A DNA stretch of 64,000 bases from Diospyros lotus (lineage: Eukaryota; Streptophyta; Magnoliopsida; Ericales; Ebenaceae): assembly GCF_014633365.1 (NCBI RefSeq), contig NC_068339.1, positions 27,971,316 to 28,035,315 of the forward strand, read 5' to 3'. Each line of letters opens with the position of its first letter. The stretch's first letter is position 1. The position numbers were made by a program, and so were the translations under genes. A model generated the notes under the pieces. It saw only the letters and a list, made by a program, of their open reading frames with translations. It was not told the DNA's origin and ran no database searches. Of the stretch, positions 46,251 through 58,404 are shown piece after piece.

Positions 46251-47340
46251 CTGAAACTATTTACAATAAATTTTAAAGACAATTTATAAACATATCCTCC
46301 CAAAAATGTACACCCAGTTAATAAAATAAAGCATGCAACCACACATCCTATCCTTTTATATGACGATCACCCACCTATCCATACCCATATAAGGGGTCTT
46401 ATAAAGCCATTATCAAGCATGCAAATCCCTAAGTCCCAAATTCCATATTGTAACAACCTCTTAGGGTTCTTGTTACACACTCAAGATCCTTAGGTTTACA
46501 ATACATCCCCAAAATTCCTACAACATCAACCACCTTCCAAGTCACTTGTTCATTTCAGAAACCATAATCAGTTGTTAAGTTTGTCCAAAATGTTCAAGGT
46601 TTCTAATCCTTCACCTACAATCACATGTTCATTTCACAAACCATTACTCAAGGCATCCTTATCAAATAAGATCGGTTAGTCCTAGTTCATCAAATTCCTA
46701 AAAAGCAGCAACCAACAAATCTCCAAATCATAATAGCCATGACAACTCCAAAAGCAATAGCCATCAAATTCCTTTTTTTTTCCTTTTGGAAAGTAACAAT
46801 CATCAATTTCTAACCACCAATTTCCATGAGATAATAATCATCAATTTCCATGAGATAATAACCATCAAGTTCTAAGAAGCAATAATTAGAACTTTATATA
46901 TCAAACCAAAATTGCCTTCCAAAATCCAATATACTTCTTAATTATGGAAATAAAGTGGTTTAACCTATCGAACGAGCAACTTACTCTTTCCTGCCTTAAT
47001 CCACTTACTTATCGGGTTTAGGTGTCACTCTTCCGGGTTCCTTCTTCCTTATGTTTTACATAACCTGTCACCACAAACTATCAAGATTAGTACGACTATA
47101 ACATCTTGTATATTATATCACCACCTTTTATTTATACATACATAGCGGTTCATTCCCTTACCACGATCTCCCTACCTTGCTATTCTAAGTATACATACAT
47201 AAGCCATATCTGCCACTATCACTATTCTATGTGTACATATGTGTAAGCCATATCCGCCACTATTCCATTTCCCTTATATACATATCCAAAATTTACATGA
47301 ACCAAAATTGTCTTCCTACACCTCCAACCGTCATCACTCC

Positions 47341-47737
47341 TCGTCCTCGGACCCAGATGGGGGTGTCTGGGCACATTCCTCGGGCTCCTACACGGGCATC
47401 TCCACAAGCGCGGGCATAACCTGATCAGCCACGAGAGCCTCGATCTCACGTAAGCGATTCATGAAAGCTATGAAATCGGGGTGGATCTCGTAAATGATGA
47501 GATGATTTCCTGCATCCTTCCACTCGGGGGTGAGTAAGGAAACTAAGTAGGCTATTTGGAGTCTTGCCAAATGTGGCACCACTACGTCCGGTGGAAGCTC
47601 TAAGATGGTAGGTGACACAGCATCGAGAAAATCTCCTAAGGCATCTCCAGGGATCATATACACTCCCCTTAATTGCATGGTCCACCATGCCATGATAATG
47701 CGTTGGTTTTAATGTTCAACTACGTTGGGGTCCATTT
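47341..47737 (-). pseudogene. Extra ORF between LTR and gag (left copy, one stop)
   Basis: It is the counterpart of the 133-codon ORF at 52442-52843 on the other strand. It begins MDPNVVEH, then has a single CAA-to-TAA stop. From NQRIIM onward the frame is intact to the acidic end GSEDEE. It shares the hydrophobic core (LGDFLDAVSPTILEL, LVSLLTPEW) with only scattered substitutions. The function is unknown. Confidence 0.8.
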
Positions 47738-47805
47738 CCTATATTTAAGCAAAAACATCCCCAAAGTTAATCATGTAAGAAAACTAAATTGAGTTATGTA
47801 AGTCC

Positions 47806-47819
47806 AGCTCTGATACCAA
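47806..47819 (-). promoter_or_regulatory. Primer-binding site, left Tekay-like copy
   Basis: AGCTCTGATACCAA is the reverse complement of TTGGTATCAGAGCT, one base from the LTR end. Confidence 0.9.
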
Positions 47820-47820
47820 T

Positions 47821-49613
47821 TGTAACGCCCCACTTTTCTTTTTCCAAGGTACACATACAAAGATGCATGATGACCCTAGCAACCACATGGTAATCAAATG
47901 GCATTTATGGAAGCCTTTGCCAACGGAAGCAAAGAATCGAACCTGAAAGCTTTATAAAAACCATAAGCTAGATATTTAAGGCTTCCACTATGTGCTTTTA
48001 ACACAAAAATCACTTGAAAAGCCATAATACAACTTGGGAATCTAGGGATCATTTAGGCTCCTTTTTTACAACAATTAAAACTTACACTAAAGCCACAGTA
48101 CAATGCTTTTACAATTAAAACGTAGAATAGTTAGCTATCCGAGAACCATTCCTTTCCTTTTCTCTGACTTGATTTCGGGGCACCTATCACGACTAACCCA
48201 CCTGGAACGTTGAATGTTCCAGGGGTATGAGACACCAAAGTTAGATAGTTATATCTAAGTGAGTGCAATAAGAAGAGATATCATGTATGTAAATGAGATA
48301 TGCAAAATGATATGAATCGCTTGTGTGGTAGTGACACCAAGGTGTTGCAATCACCCTCGCTGATCAATCATGCTCTCACATCTCCATGACTTTTCACCAG
48401 TCTAACATGAGATCCTGACTTTAGTTAGTCACACACACCAAGTGGTGCATGACAAAGAAAAAGAAAATGCTTGGTTTAAAGGAAAGTCATGCTTATGCAA
48501 ATAATTACCCTTACTCGTGTGAAGCCAAAATGTTCGGTATGTATCATAAAGATGCAAGAAGCACTCACCTTGCTGGTTTGGAAGCGCTAAGGTACTGTTC
48601 ACAGGGTTCGGGAATGCTTTTCTGCAAAAATAACATACTTTCGAAACTCAAACCTAAAATATTTTTACATAGGGTCCTAGCAATAAATTTAAGGACCAAG
48701 TACAAAAAATTTGGGGCCAAGGGGGCCTCTCATGTGCCCTCACACGATTGGGGAAGGACCCCCACATGCTGCACTCGCAGCAGTCAGGTGGCGCGTGAGC
48801 TGCACGCGCCGCCCCTCCCGTTTTGATGTCTTGTTGTTTTTCGGCCTGTTCTCCCTCGTCCAGACACTCCGATTTGACCTCCATTTGAACCCACACAACT
48901 CTTATTAAATTATCTATCGAACTATAAAAAGAAATTAGAATTACCTTGCTGTTTTGATGCTGTTTAACTCCTTTTACGGTGGCGGTCCAAATTTTTCGGT
49001 GAAGTATTTCTCCACTCTATTTTTGGGCAAAACTTTTCCTCTCAAACTCACTTCATTTTTGCTCTTGATTAATTGAATGATTGTCCATTCTAAGGGCTTA
49101 GTATTTATAGGCATCGTTGGCCAATCCAAGTGTGCCATGTGTCGCTTGGGTAATGTTGTAATCATTGCTTTCGTAGGATCGCGCCACATGTCCCTACTGA
49201 TTTGTGCCATTTCACCCCCTTGCGACATGTGTCCATTGAAACATATGCCACCACATGTTAATTAGGTTTTTCAAGATTCCTCATAATTGCTCATGATTAT
49301 GTTTCCTAACTAAGTTAGTTTATTTGGTTTCCTTAACCAATTAGTTACAAGATATTTTAAACTTCTTTCAAATAACTCTTTAGCCCAAAACTTTTTTGCA
49401 CTTATATCACTTGAGCCCTAGAACTCCTTAAACCTCTCCAAAATACTTTAAGATGATACCCCCCATTGTAGTTTCCATGATTTTTTGGAAAATCCTTCAT
49501 CTGTTCCTCGGCGATTACCTAGGAACTTCACATGTATCAACCGTATCCTTCGATTTCCAAGAAAACGTTTTACTTCTTGAACAATAATGCTTAGAAAAAC
49601 TTCGGGTATTACA
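47821..49613 (-). repeat. 5' LTR of the left Tekay-like copy
   Basis: It runs TGTAACGCCCCAC...TTCGGGTATTACA, 1793 bp, the reverse complement of the LTRs at 50580-52356 and 58405-60189. A minus-strand TATA lies in GCCTATAAATACTAAG-type sequence at about 49105-49116. Confidence 0.93.
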
Positions 49614-50579
49614 GCTTTTGCCTACCTATGCTCCGAGTAATATGCGAGCATCAGAGAAATGTAATTTAGCAATTGGTTCCTCGAGTCCTTATCTCCATTC
49701 GAGAGGTTTTTACTCCTGTGAACATTGTCGTGGTCAAGTAGGACATGCTAATTGAGGATATGCAAGTCCTTAGTGGTGTCCTAACCTCGCCAATCATGGA
49801 CAAGGGCTCCTTAATCCGTTCCCCAATCAAGGAAGGCAACTTGTCTAGTAGTTCTTTTCAAAGTTTTCCCTTTGGTTTTTCTTTCACAGATGGTTTTTGT
49901 TTTGACGATGCATGGAGGGAGAAGAAAAGCAAGAGAGGGAAAAAAGGTCACTTGCACACCTTCGCATCCCCACAAGAGCAAATCTCTCCTGAGGGTATGA
50001 AGTTAACTAAACTACCACTATCTGCTAGTATTCTCCCTATAGGGTGTCTAGTTATGATAGCTGAGATCACCATAGGGTTGTCATGTGGCATAATGATATA
50101 ATTCCTCTATTCTCTAAGGTAAAAGTAATGGGTTCTTCATTATATTGTTCTTTCAGGACGGAGTTCACATGGTAAGCCTATTTAGCATAAGCCTTTCGAG
50201 TGGATGATGTATTTCTCACCAAAGTTTCTCCACCAAAGATGACGTGTATAGCATGGAAAGTGGGTTCACTATCAAGATGAAGAGTTCTCTAATCATCTTT
50301 CTTTTCTTTTCTCTCTAGTCTCTAATCTTGTCTTTAACCATGTCATTTTCTTACTACAATAGGAACATATCTTTTGAGTCTACCTTCTCTAATTAGCATC
50401 TCAATTTAATTAATTAATTCTTAGCAATTGTTAGTCAAACGACCATATGCTCTATGGAATCTACAAAAGGCATCCTTGTCTTTTCACATAAGTCGATAAG
50501 TTTTTCTAGGAAATCTCACCAGTCTTACGTCCTCGATGGCTGCTAGTACAGAAGATTGGGGTTCTATAAGCAAATTGTA
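49614..50579 (-). pseudogene. Tat-like gypsy gag/protease remnant (part 2)
   Basis: Read leftward from 50579, it gives a Tat/Ogre-type CRFHRAYG...NC region followed by IEMLIREGRLKRY at about 50400-50500. A protease block GRILADSGSLVNFIP lies at about 49998-50045, preceded by an EPITFTLE-type block near 50115. Stops interrupt it. It continues the frame found at 60190-60930, so the element at 50580-60189 sits inside this older one. Confidence 0.65.
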
Positions 50580-52356
50580 TGTAATACCCGAAATTTTTCT
50601 AGGCATTGTTCAAGAAGTAAAACGTTTTCTTGGAAATCGAAGGATACGGTTGATACATGTGAAGTTCCTGGGTAATCGCCGAGGAACAAATGAAGGATTT
50701 TTTGAAAAATCATGGAAAATACCACGGGGGCATCATCTTAAGGTATTTTGGAGATGTTTAAGGAGTTCTAGGGCTCAAGTGATATAAGTGCAAAGAAGTT
50801 TTGGGCTAAGGAGTTATTTGAAAAAAGTTCAAAATATCTTGTAACTAATTGGTTAAGGAAACCAAATAAGCTAACTTAGTTAGGAAACATAATCATGAGC
50901 AATTATGAGAAATCTTGAAAAAACCTAATTAACATGTGGTGGCACATGTTTCAATGGACACATGTCACAAGGGGGTGAAATGGCACAAATCACTAGGGAC
51001 ACGTGGCGTGATCCTACGAAAGCAATGATTATAACCTTATCCAAGTGACACATGGCACACTTGGATTGGCCAACGATGCCTATAAATACTAAGCCCTTAG
51101 AAGGGACAATCTCACCATTAATCAAGAGTAAAAATGAAGTGAGTTTGAGAGGAAAAGTTCTGCCCAAAAATAGAGTGGAAAAACGCTTCGCTGGAAGATT
51201 TGGACCGCCACCATAAAAAGATCCAAACAGCATTGAAACAATAAGTTAATTCTAATTTCTTTCCATGGTTTGATAGATAATTGAATAAGGAGCGCGTGGG
51301 TTCAAACAGAGGTCAAATCAGAGTCCGGACGAGGGAGAACGGGTAGAAAAACCACAAGAGGTCAAAACGGGAGGGGCGGGGCACGCAGCTCACGTGCCAC
51401 TTGACTGCTGCAAGTGCAGCGCGTGGGGGTCCTTCCCCAAGCACGTGAGAGGCCCCCTGGCCCCAAATTTTGTGTACTTGGTCCTTAAATTTATTGCTAG
51501 GACCTTATGTAAAAATATTTTAGGTTTGAGTTTCTAAAGTATGTTATTTTTGTAGAAAAGTATTCCCGAACCCTGTGAACAGTACCTTAGCGCTTCCAAA
51601 CCAGCAAGGTGAGTGTTTCTTGCATCTTTATGATATATACCGAACATTTTGTCTTCACACGGGTAAGGGTGATTACTTGCATAAGCATGACTTTCCTTTA
51701 AACCAAGCATTTCCTCTTTCTTTGTCATGCATCACTTGGTGTGTGTGGCTAGCTAAAGTCGGGATCTCATGTTAGACTAGTGAAAAGTCATGGAGATGTG
51801 AAAACATGATTGATCAGCGGGGGTGATTGCAACACCTCGGCGTCACTACCACACAGGCGGTTTCATATCATTTTGCATATTTCATTTACATACATGCTAT
51901 CTCTTCTTGTTGCACTCATTTAGATATAACTATCTAACTTGGGTGTCTCATATTCCTAGAACATTCAACATTCCAGGTGGGTTAGTCGTGACAGGTGCCC
52001 CGGAATCAAGTCAGGGGAAAGGAAAGGAAGTGGTACTCGGATAGCTAGCTATTCTACGTTTAAATTGTAAAAGTATTGTACTCTGGCTTTAGTGTGAGTT
52101 TTAATTACTGTAAAAAGGGAGCCTAAATGATCCCTGGATTCCTATGTTGTATTATGGTTTTTCATGTGATTTTTGTGTTAAAAGCATTTAGTAGAAGCCT
52201 TAAATATCTAGCTTATGGTTTTTATAAAGCTTTCAGGTTCGATTCTTTGCTTCCGTTGGCAAAGGCTTTCATAAACGCCCTTTGATTACCATGTGGTTGC
52301 TAGCGTCATCATGCATCTTTATACGTGTATGGAGAAAAGAAAAGTGGGGCGTTATA
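50580..52356 (+). repeat. 5' LTR, right Tekay-like element
   Basis: It runs TGTAATACCCG...GGGGCGTTATA, 1777 bp. The final CA has become TA. A TATA box CTATAAATAC lies at about 51080-51089. Confidence 0.95.
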
Positions 52357-52357
52357 G

Positions 52358-52371
52358 TTGGTATTAGAGCT
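52358..52371 (+). promoter_or_regulatory. Primer-binding site, right Tekay-like element
   Basis: TTGGTATTAGAGCT, initiator tRNA-Met type, one base after the LTR. Confidence 0.9.
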
Positions 52372-52441
52372 AGATTTACATAACTCGATTTAGTTTTCTT
52401 ACATGATTGACTTTGGGGATGTTTTTGGTTAAATACAAGAA

Positions 52442-52843
52442 ATGGACCCCAACGTAGTTGAACATCAAAACCAGCGCATTATCATGGGATGGTGGACCAT
52501 GCAACTAAGGGGAGTGTATATGATTCCCGGAGATGCCTTAGGAGATTTTCTTGATGCTGTGTCACCTACCATTCTGGAGCTTTCACCGGACGTAGTGGTG
52601 CCACATCTGGTAGGACTCCAAATAGCATACTTAGTTTCCTTACTCACCCCCGAGTGGAATGATGCAGGAAATCATCTCATCATTTACGAGGTCTACCCCG
52701 ATTTCATAGCTTTCATGAACCACTTATGTGAGGTCGAGGCTCTCATGGCTAATCAGGTTATGCCTGCGCTTGTGGAGGTACCCGTGCAGGAGCCCGAGGA
52801 ATGTGCCCGGACACCCCTATTTGGGTCCGAGGACGAGGAGTGA
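52442..52843 (+). CDS. Extra 133-codon ORF between LTR and gag, unknown function
   Basis: The ATG at 52442, 70 bases after the primer site, opens an uninterrupted frame to the TGA at 52841. Residues 15-45 are amphipathic and hydrophobic (WWTMQLRGVYMIPGDALGD). The middle has LVSLLTPEW, and the last 25 residues are acidic and Pro-rich, ending GSEDEE. No zinc finger, protease or RT motif is present. About 1 kb of apparently non-coding leader separates it from gag at 53879. The counterpart in the left copy has one stop but an otherwise kept frame. It may be an accessory protein, or the first part of a spliced or recoded gag; I do not recognise a domain. Confidence 0.75.
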   Translation: MDPNVVEHQNQRIIMGWWTMQLRGVYMIPGDALGDFLDAVSPTILELSPDVVVPHLVGLQIAYLVSLLTPEWNDAGNHLIIYEVYPDFIAFMNHLCEVEALMANQVMPALVEVPVQEPEECARTPLFGSEDEE

Positions 52844-53878
52844 TGACGGTTGGAGGTGTAGGAAGACAATTTTGGTTCATGTAAATTTTGGATATGTATA
52901 TAGGGGAAGTGGAATAGTGGCGGATATAGCTTACACATATGTATACGTAGAATAGTGATAGTGGTGGATATGGCTTATGTATGTATACTTAGAATAGAAA
53001 GGTAGGGAGGTCGTGGTAAGGGAATAAACCGCTATGTATGTATAAATAAAAAGGCAGTGATGTAATATACAAAATGTTATAGTCGTACTAATCTTGATGG
53101 TTTGTGGTGACAGGTTATGTAAAACATAAGGAAAAAGGAACCCAAATGAGTGACACCTAAACCCGATGAGTAAGTAGATTAAGGCAGGAAAGAGTAAGTT
53201 GGTCGTTCGGTAGGTTAAACCACTTTATTGCCATAACTAAGAAGCATATTGGATTTTGGGAGGCAATTTTGGTTTGACATATAAAGTTCTAATTACTGCT
53301 TCTTAGAACTTGATGGTTATTATTTCCTGGAAATTAGTAGTTGTTGTACCTAAAAGTTGATGATTGTTACTTTCCGAAAAAAAAGAAGAAGAAGAAGTGA
53401 TAGTTATTGTTTTGGAGATGTCATGATTATTATCATTTGGAGATTTGTTGGTTGCTGCTTTTTAGGAATTTGATGAACTAGGACTAACTGGTCTTATTTG
53501 ATAATGATGCCTTGAGTAATGGTTTGTGAAATAAACAAGTGATTGTAGGTGAAGGATTAGAAACCTTGAGGATTTTGGACAAACTAACTTGGAAGGTTGT
53601 TGATGTTGTAGGAATTTTGGGAATGTATTGTAAATCTAAGGGCCCTGAGTATGTAATAAGAACCCTAAGAGGCTGTCACAATATGGAATTTGGGACTTAG
53701 GGATTTGCATGCTTGATAATGGCTTTATAAGACCCATCATATGGGTATGGATAGGTGGGTGATTGTCATATAAAAGGATAGGACGTGTGGTTGCATGCTT
53801 TATTTTATTAGCTGGATATACATTTTTGGGAGGATATGTTTATAAATTGTCTTTAAAATTTATTGTAAATGGTTTCAT
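52844..53878 (+). other. Leader between the extra ORF and gag
   Basis: There is no open frame. It is matched by the left copy (46251-47340). A (GAA)n/(AAG)n-rich part lies at about 53378-53397. Confidence 0.6.
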
Positions 53879-54952
53879 ATGGTAAACACTCGCCAAACCA
53901 GGAACACTAGGCACAGAAACAATGTTCAAAGGAGGAGATGCAGGACCTCCACGAGGAAGGGACGGGGACGCCCCAAGGTAACCTATTGCCAGAAGAGAAC
54001 TAGGAAGGAGGGACTCGTATGGATCAAATGGAGTGGGTCCTGGAAAGTATGGTCGCCCTGATGCAAGGAACACAACCAACGAGTCAGGTTATCCCTCGAA
54101 ATCCTAATGTTAGCTACAGGTTCCAGTAGTTGAACCCGTCTATTTTTCGAGGAAAGGCAGGGACTGACCCCTATGAGAGTGAGTTTTGGCTAGAGCAGAT
54201 TGAAAAGATCTTTGACTTTATTGGCTGTGAGGAGGAGAACAAGGTTGGTTGTGCAACATTCATGCTTCGTGATGAAGCTGACCAGTGGTGGAAAACGATG
54301 CAGAGAACCCTGCAAGGTCCTAAAGGACAAGGTACGCCAGTTACTATGTGAGTGCAGTTTAAGAAACTTTTTAATATGAAATACTTTCCTTTGTGTAAGA
54401 AAATGGAGAAAGGTCGGGAGTTCATGAATCTAAAACAAATAAGGGACATATCTGTCGCCCAATACGAGGATCACTTCATAAGGCTAATCAAGTATATGCC
54501 TATATACAACTTGGATGAGGAAGCCAAAGTGCAGAAGTTCCTTGGGGGACTGAAGTGGAAGATTCAACTGGCCTTAAGCTCCTTAGGGACACGCACCTAT
54601 GCAAAAGTGGTGCTGCAAGCCTTGACAGTAGAAAGCAACTTTCGGTGAATGGAGACTTTGGGAACGGAATTTCGTGGGCCCGAGGATGGAAGGTTGGGAA
54701 GAAAGCATGACTTGGGGACTCGAGGGAAGGAAGTTCAAGACCAAAGGTACGTGCCCAAAATGTCAGAAATATCATCCAGGGAAACCCTATAGGACAGGAG
54801 CCCAGGGATGTTATTCTTGTGTAAGAATTGGCCACGTGGCTCGGGATTACCCAAAAGGGACCGTGTGTTTCACTTGCTAAAAGCCTGGTCATATCTCTCA
54901 CGACTACCCTCAGAAGAAAAGTATTGTTCAATTCGGGGCAAATAAAGGAAGC
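53879..54952 (+). pseudogene. Gag of the right Tekay-like element
   Basis: The ATG at 53879 (MVNTRQTRN) is followed by a one-base shift near 53930. The retrotransposon gag domain (Y.SEFWLEQIEKIFDF, DQWWKTM, FMNLKQIRDISVAQYEDHF) runs at 54130-54648 with stops at 54349 and 54646. Two CCHC-type knuckles at about 54810-54850 and 54866-54911 both carry Tyr where the last Cys should be, and the second has a stop. It cannot make a working capsid. Confidence 0.87.
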
Positions 54953-55447
54953 ATGGAGCCGCAGCGGGGACGCGTGTTCAATTTGACGAGAGAAGACGCC
55001 AGTGCCAACCCGTCAACAATACAAGCTACAATGATCTTTCTTGATACGCCGGTGCAAGTATTGATAGACCCAGGGTCTACTCATTCATTTGTATCGCATG
55101 CATTGGCACGTTGTTTAAAATTGAAATTGGGAGAACTAGGGTGTCCCATGATAGTATCTACCCCTTTTCGAAGACAAGTAGAAACATATACATGCTATGG
55201 GGATGGACGGATCGTATTGGGGAATAATGGGTTTCCAGTCGAACTTACATCCCTAGATATTCAGGATATTGACATAATCTTGGGAATGGATTTATTGACT
55301 AAATATAATGCAAAAATTAACTGTCAAGCAAAGACAGTTGAGTTACAAGTAGATGATGGAACTTGGGAGAAGTTTCGAGGGCAAAATGGGAGTGGGAGAA
55401 TCAAATGGATAACAACTCTTAAAGCTGTTAGGATGTTAGGGAAATGA
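54953..55447 (+). pseudogene. Retropepsin of the right Tekay-like element
   Basis: The active site reads VLIDPGSTHSFV: the D-S/T-G triad has become D-P-G, which should abolish activity. IDIILGMDLL is the typical flap-side motif. A TGA at 55445 ends the frame before RT. Confidence 0.88.
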
Positions 55448-57039
55448 GCATATGGCTACCTAGCTTGTGTACAGGAGGATAACAAAAAAGTTGAGCTTGG
55501 GGAAGTGGCCATAGTAAGAGACTTCCCTAATGTGTTTCCTGAAGACTTACCTGGACTACCCCCTTATCGAGAAATTGAGCTTGCCATATATGTCATACCA
55601 GGGATAGACCCAATATCAATACCTCTTTATAGAATGGCCTCAGCAAAATTAAGAGAATTGAAAAGTCAACTGTAGGACCTTTTGGACATGGGTTTTATCC
55701 AACCTAGCATGTGTCACATTGGGGAGCACCTATATTGTTTATAAAGAAGAAGGACGGGAGTCTAAGGATGTGCATAGATTACCGTCAACCGAATAAGGTT
55801 ACTATAAAAAACAAGTATCCGTTCTCTAGAATTGATGAGTTGTTTAACCAGTTACAAGGTGTTAAAGTATTCTTGAAGATAGATTTCAGATCGGGCTACT
55901 ACCAATTGCAGATCAAGGAGGATGTATTGAAAATCGCCTTTAGATCTCGTTATAGACATTATGAGTATTTGGTGATGCCATTTGGGTTAACTAACACACC
56001 AGCAGCCTTTATGGACTTCATGAATAGGATATTCAGGCCATTCCTAGACCAATTTGTGATTGTGTTTATTGATGATATTCTAATATATTCAGCTAGCAGG
56101 GAGGAACATAAGCAACACCTGGAAACAGTCCTAAAGACATTACGGGAGCATGAACTATATGCCAAATTTTCTAAATGTGAGTTTTGGCTAACGCAAATAG
56201 CTTTTCTGGGCCATGTCATATTAGAGGAAGGAATAGCGGTGGATCCTTCAAAGGTTGACACAATAAGAAATTGGGAGCAACCTAAGACCGTGACTGAGGT
56301 ACGAAGTTTTTTGGGGCTGGCAGGTTATTATAGAAAATATGTTGAAGGATTTTCTCATATTGCTTTACCACTTACCCAGTTAAGGAGAAAATGAGTTAAG
56401 TTTGAATGGAATATGGCGTGCGAGCATAGTTTTAATGAACTCAAAAAGAGACTAACATCTGCACCCATTTTAGCCATGCCATGTGGGACAGGAGGATTCG
56501 TGGTTTATACTGATGCCTCAAAAACTGGCTTGGGGTGTGTACTCATGCAGAACGAAAGGGTGGTGGCATATGGGTCTCGGCAATTGAAAAATCACGAGCA
56601 GCACTATCCTACCCATGATTTGGAATTGGCTGCGGTCGTGTTTGCCTTAAAACTTTGGTGGCACTATTTGTATGGAGAAAAGTTCGAGATCTTCACAGAT
56701 CATAAGAGCTTGCAGTATTTATTTTCACAGAGGGATTTGAATATGAGGCAACGACGGTGGATGGAATTCTTGAAGGATTACGATTGTATGATCCAATACC
56801 ACCCCAGGAAGGCAAATGTTGTGGCTGATGCGTTAAGCAAGAAAAAGCCTGCTCTGATAGCTAATTTGATGGCCCGGGAGTGGGGATTGGTGGAGGCCTT
56901 CAGCCAATTGTCAATGGGCGCTATTCCTAAAAGAATGTCCGTCTACATCGCTGGCCTGATGGTTCATTCCCATCTGGTGGAACAAATCCGGCAAGCTACT
57001 CTGGAAGACTCGAGGGTGAAATTGTGGGTGGATGACTAG
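55448..57039 (+). pseudogene. Reverse transcriptase and RNase H of the right Tekay-like element
   Basis: The linker (55448-55710) reads FPNVFPEDLPGLPP and has a TAG at 55672. RT at 55711-56394 has [41 protein letters not shown] and the catalytic FIDDIL (about 56068). A TGA at 56392 interrupts. RNase H at 56413-57039 has [13 protein letters not shown], then [21 protein letters not shown] and NVVADALS. Apart from the stops, the domains look well preserved. Confidence 0.92.
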
Positions 57040-58380
57040 GGAAGGGTCAAGAATCTTGACTTCAGTTTTTCTGATGGTATATTACGGTTCATGGACCGAA
57101 TCTGTGCCTAGGGTCAAGGAATTGAGGCAAACCATTTTGGGAGAGGCGCACCGAGCCAAATATACTATCCACCCTGGTGCTACCAAAATGTACGAGGACT
57201 TGAGAAATTTGTACTGGTGGCCGGGAATGAAGAAAGACATAGCTCGACATGTGAGTCGATTTGACACCTGTCAAAGGATAAAGATTGAACATCAAAAGCC
57301 TGCTGGGAAGCTGCAACCCCTAGATATTCCCGAATGGAAATGGGAGCATATCACTATGGATTTTGTTACGGGTTTGCCAAGAGGACCTACGGGAAACGAT
57401 GCAATATGGGTAATAGTGGATAGGCTAACAAAGTCTGCTCATTTTCTGCCCATGAAAGTAGGGCAACCAGTCAGCAAGTTAGCATAATTGTATATAAAAA
57501 AGATAATTAGACTGCATGGAACTCCAGTAAGTATAGTATCTGATAGGGATTTGAGATTCACTTCTCGATTTTGGGAGAGTTTGCAAAAATGTTTGGGGAA
57601 CCAATTGCGGCTGAGTACGGCATATCATCCCCAAACAAACGGACAATTCAGACCATAGCTTGTGTGATTGAGTTTTCAAAGGGATGGGAGGAGCACATAC
57701 CTCTTATTGAGTTTGCATATAATAACAGTTATCACAGTAGTACTGGTATGGCTCCCTACGAAGCTCTCTATGGTCGAAGGTGCAGAACACCACTATGTTG
57801 GACCGAGGTGGGAGAAAGACAACTTTTGGGACCTGAAATGGTACAACAAACTAACGAAAAGATTAAAGTGATTCAGGAAAAGATTAAGGCAACCCAAAAC
57901 CGACAGAGGTCATATGTCGATAATCGAAAGAGGGGTTTGGAATTTCAAACTGGAGACAAGGTATACTTGAAGATCTTGCACCAGGGGAAGAAACAAGAAA
58001 AGTTAAACCCACGCTACATTGGGCCATATGAGGTTTTGGAACATCGGCCAATAGCATATCGGTTAGCACTACCCCCATCAATGTCTGGCGTACACGATGT
58101 GTTTCATGTGTCTCGTCTTCGAAAGTGCGAACCTGATCCTTCCCAAAAGATTCTAGAAAAAGCGATTGAGCTACAAGAGAATTTGACCTATCCCAAAAAA
58201 CCATTGAGATCTTGGACTGGAAGGAGAAAGTATTAAGAAACAAGGTGATACCATTAGTGAAAGTGTTGTGGAAACACCATAACATTGAGGAAGCCACTTG
58301 GGAGAGAGAAGAAGAAATGCAGCAGAAGTTCTCACACCTCTTCAACCACATGGAGACCTAGGGGTGTATTTCGAGGATGA
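57032..58380 (+). pseudogene. Integrase and chromodomain-like tail of the right Tekay-like element
   Basis: The N-terminal zinc region keeps both His but the first Cys is Phe (SRFDTC). The catalytic Asp residues are present (MDFVTGLP near 57357; SDRDLRF near 57539). The Glu region near 57640 (NGQFRP) is shifted, so the catalytic Glu is lost. Stops or shifts occur at 57485 and 57580-57660. The C-terminal half 57571-58236 has WEEHIPLIEFAYNNSYH, a GPY motif (YIGPYEV) and HDVFHVSRLRKC. After a shift near 58200 the tail reads KVLWKHHNIEEATWERE, a chromodomain-like CR motif of the Tekay/Del type. Confidence 0.88.
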
Positions 58381-58389
58381 AATCTTTTT

Positions 58390-58404
58390 TTTAAGAGGGG
58401 AAGA
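58390..58404 (+). promoter_or_regulatory. Polypurine tract, right Tekay-like element
   Basis: TTAAGAGGGGAAGA directly precedes the 3' LTR and is the second-strand primer. Confidence 0.85.

Larger units (their letters stand above)
46040..49613 (-). mobile_element. Truncated Tekay/Del-like gypsy element (left arm)
   Basis: It consists of a complete 5' LTR (47821-49613), a primer site, the extra ORF and the gag start, in minus orientation. It is cut at 46040 inside gag. The same content occurs in plus orientation at 50580-54088, so the two form an inverted repeat with arms of about 3.5 kb and a 966-bp spacer. Confidence 0.88.

Noticed and set aside
48449..49228. ORFs inside the Tekay-like LTRs (also 50925-51728 and 58749-59551)
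   Set aside because: They lie in LTRs, and the three LTR copies do not preserve a common frame.
54500..54931. 143-codon minus-strand ORF
   Set aside because: Shadow of the gag region of the right Tekay-like element.
57884..58351. 155-codon minus-strand ORF
   Set aside because: Antisense shadow of the integrase C-terminus; no motif.
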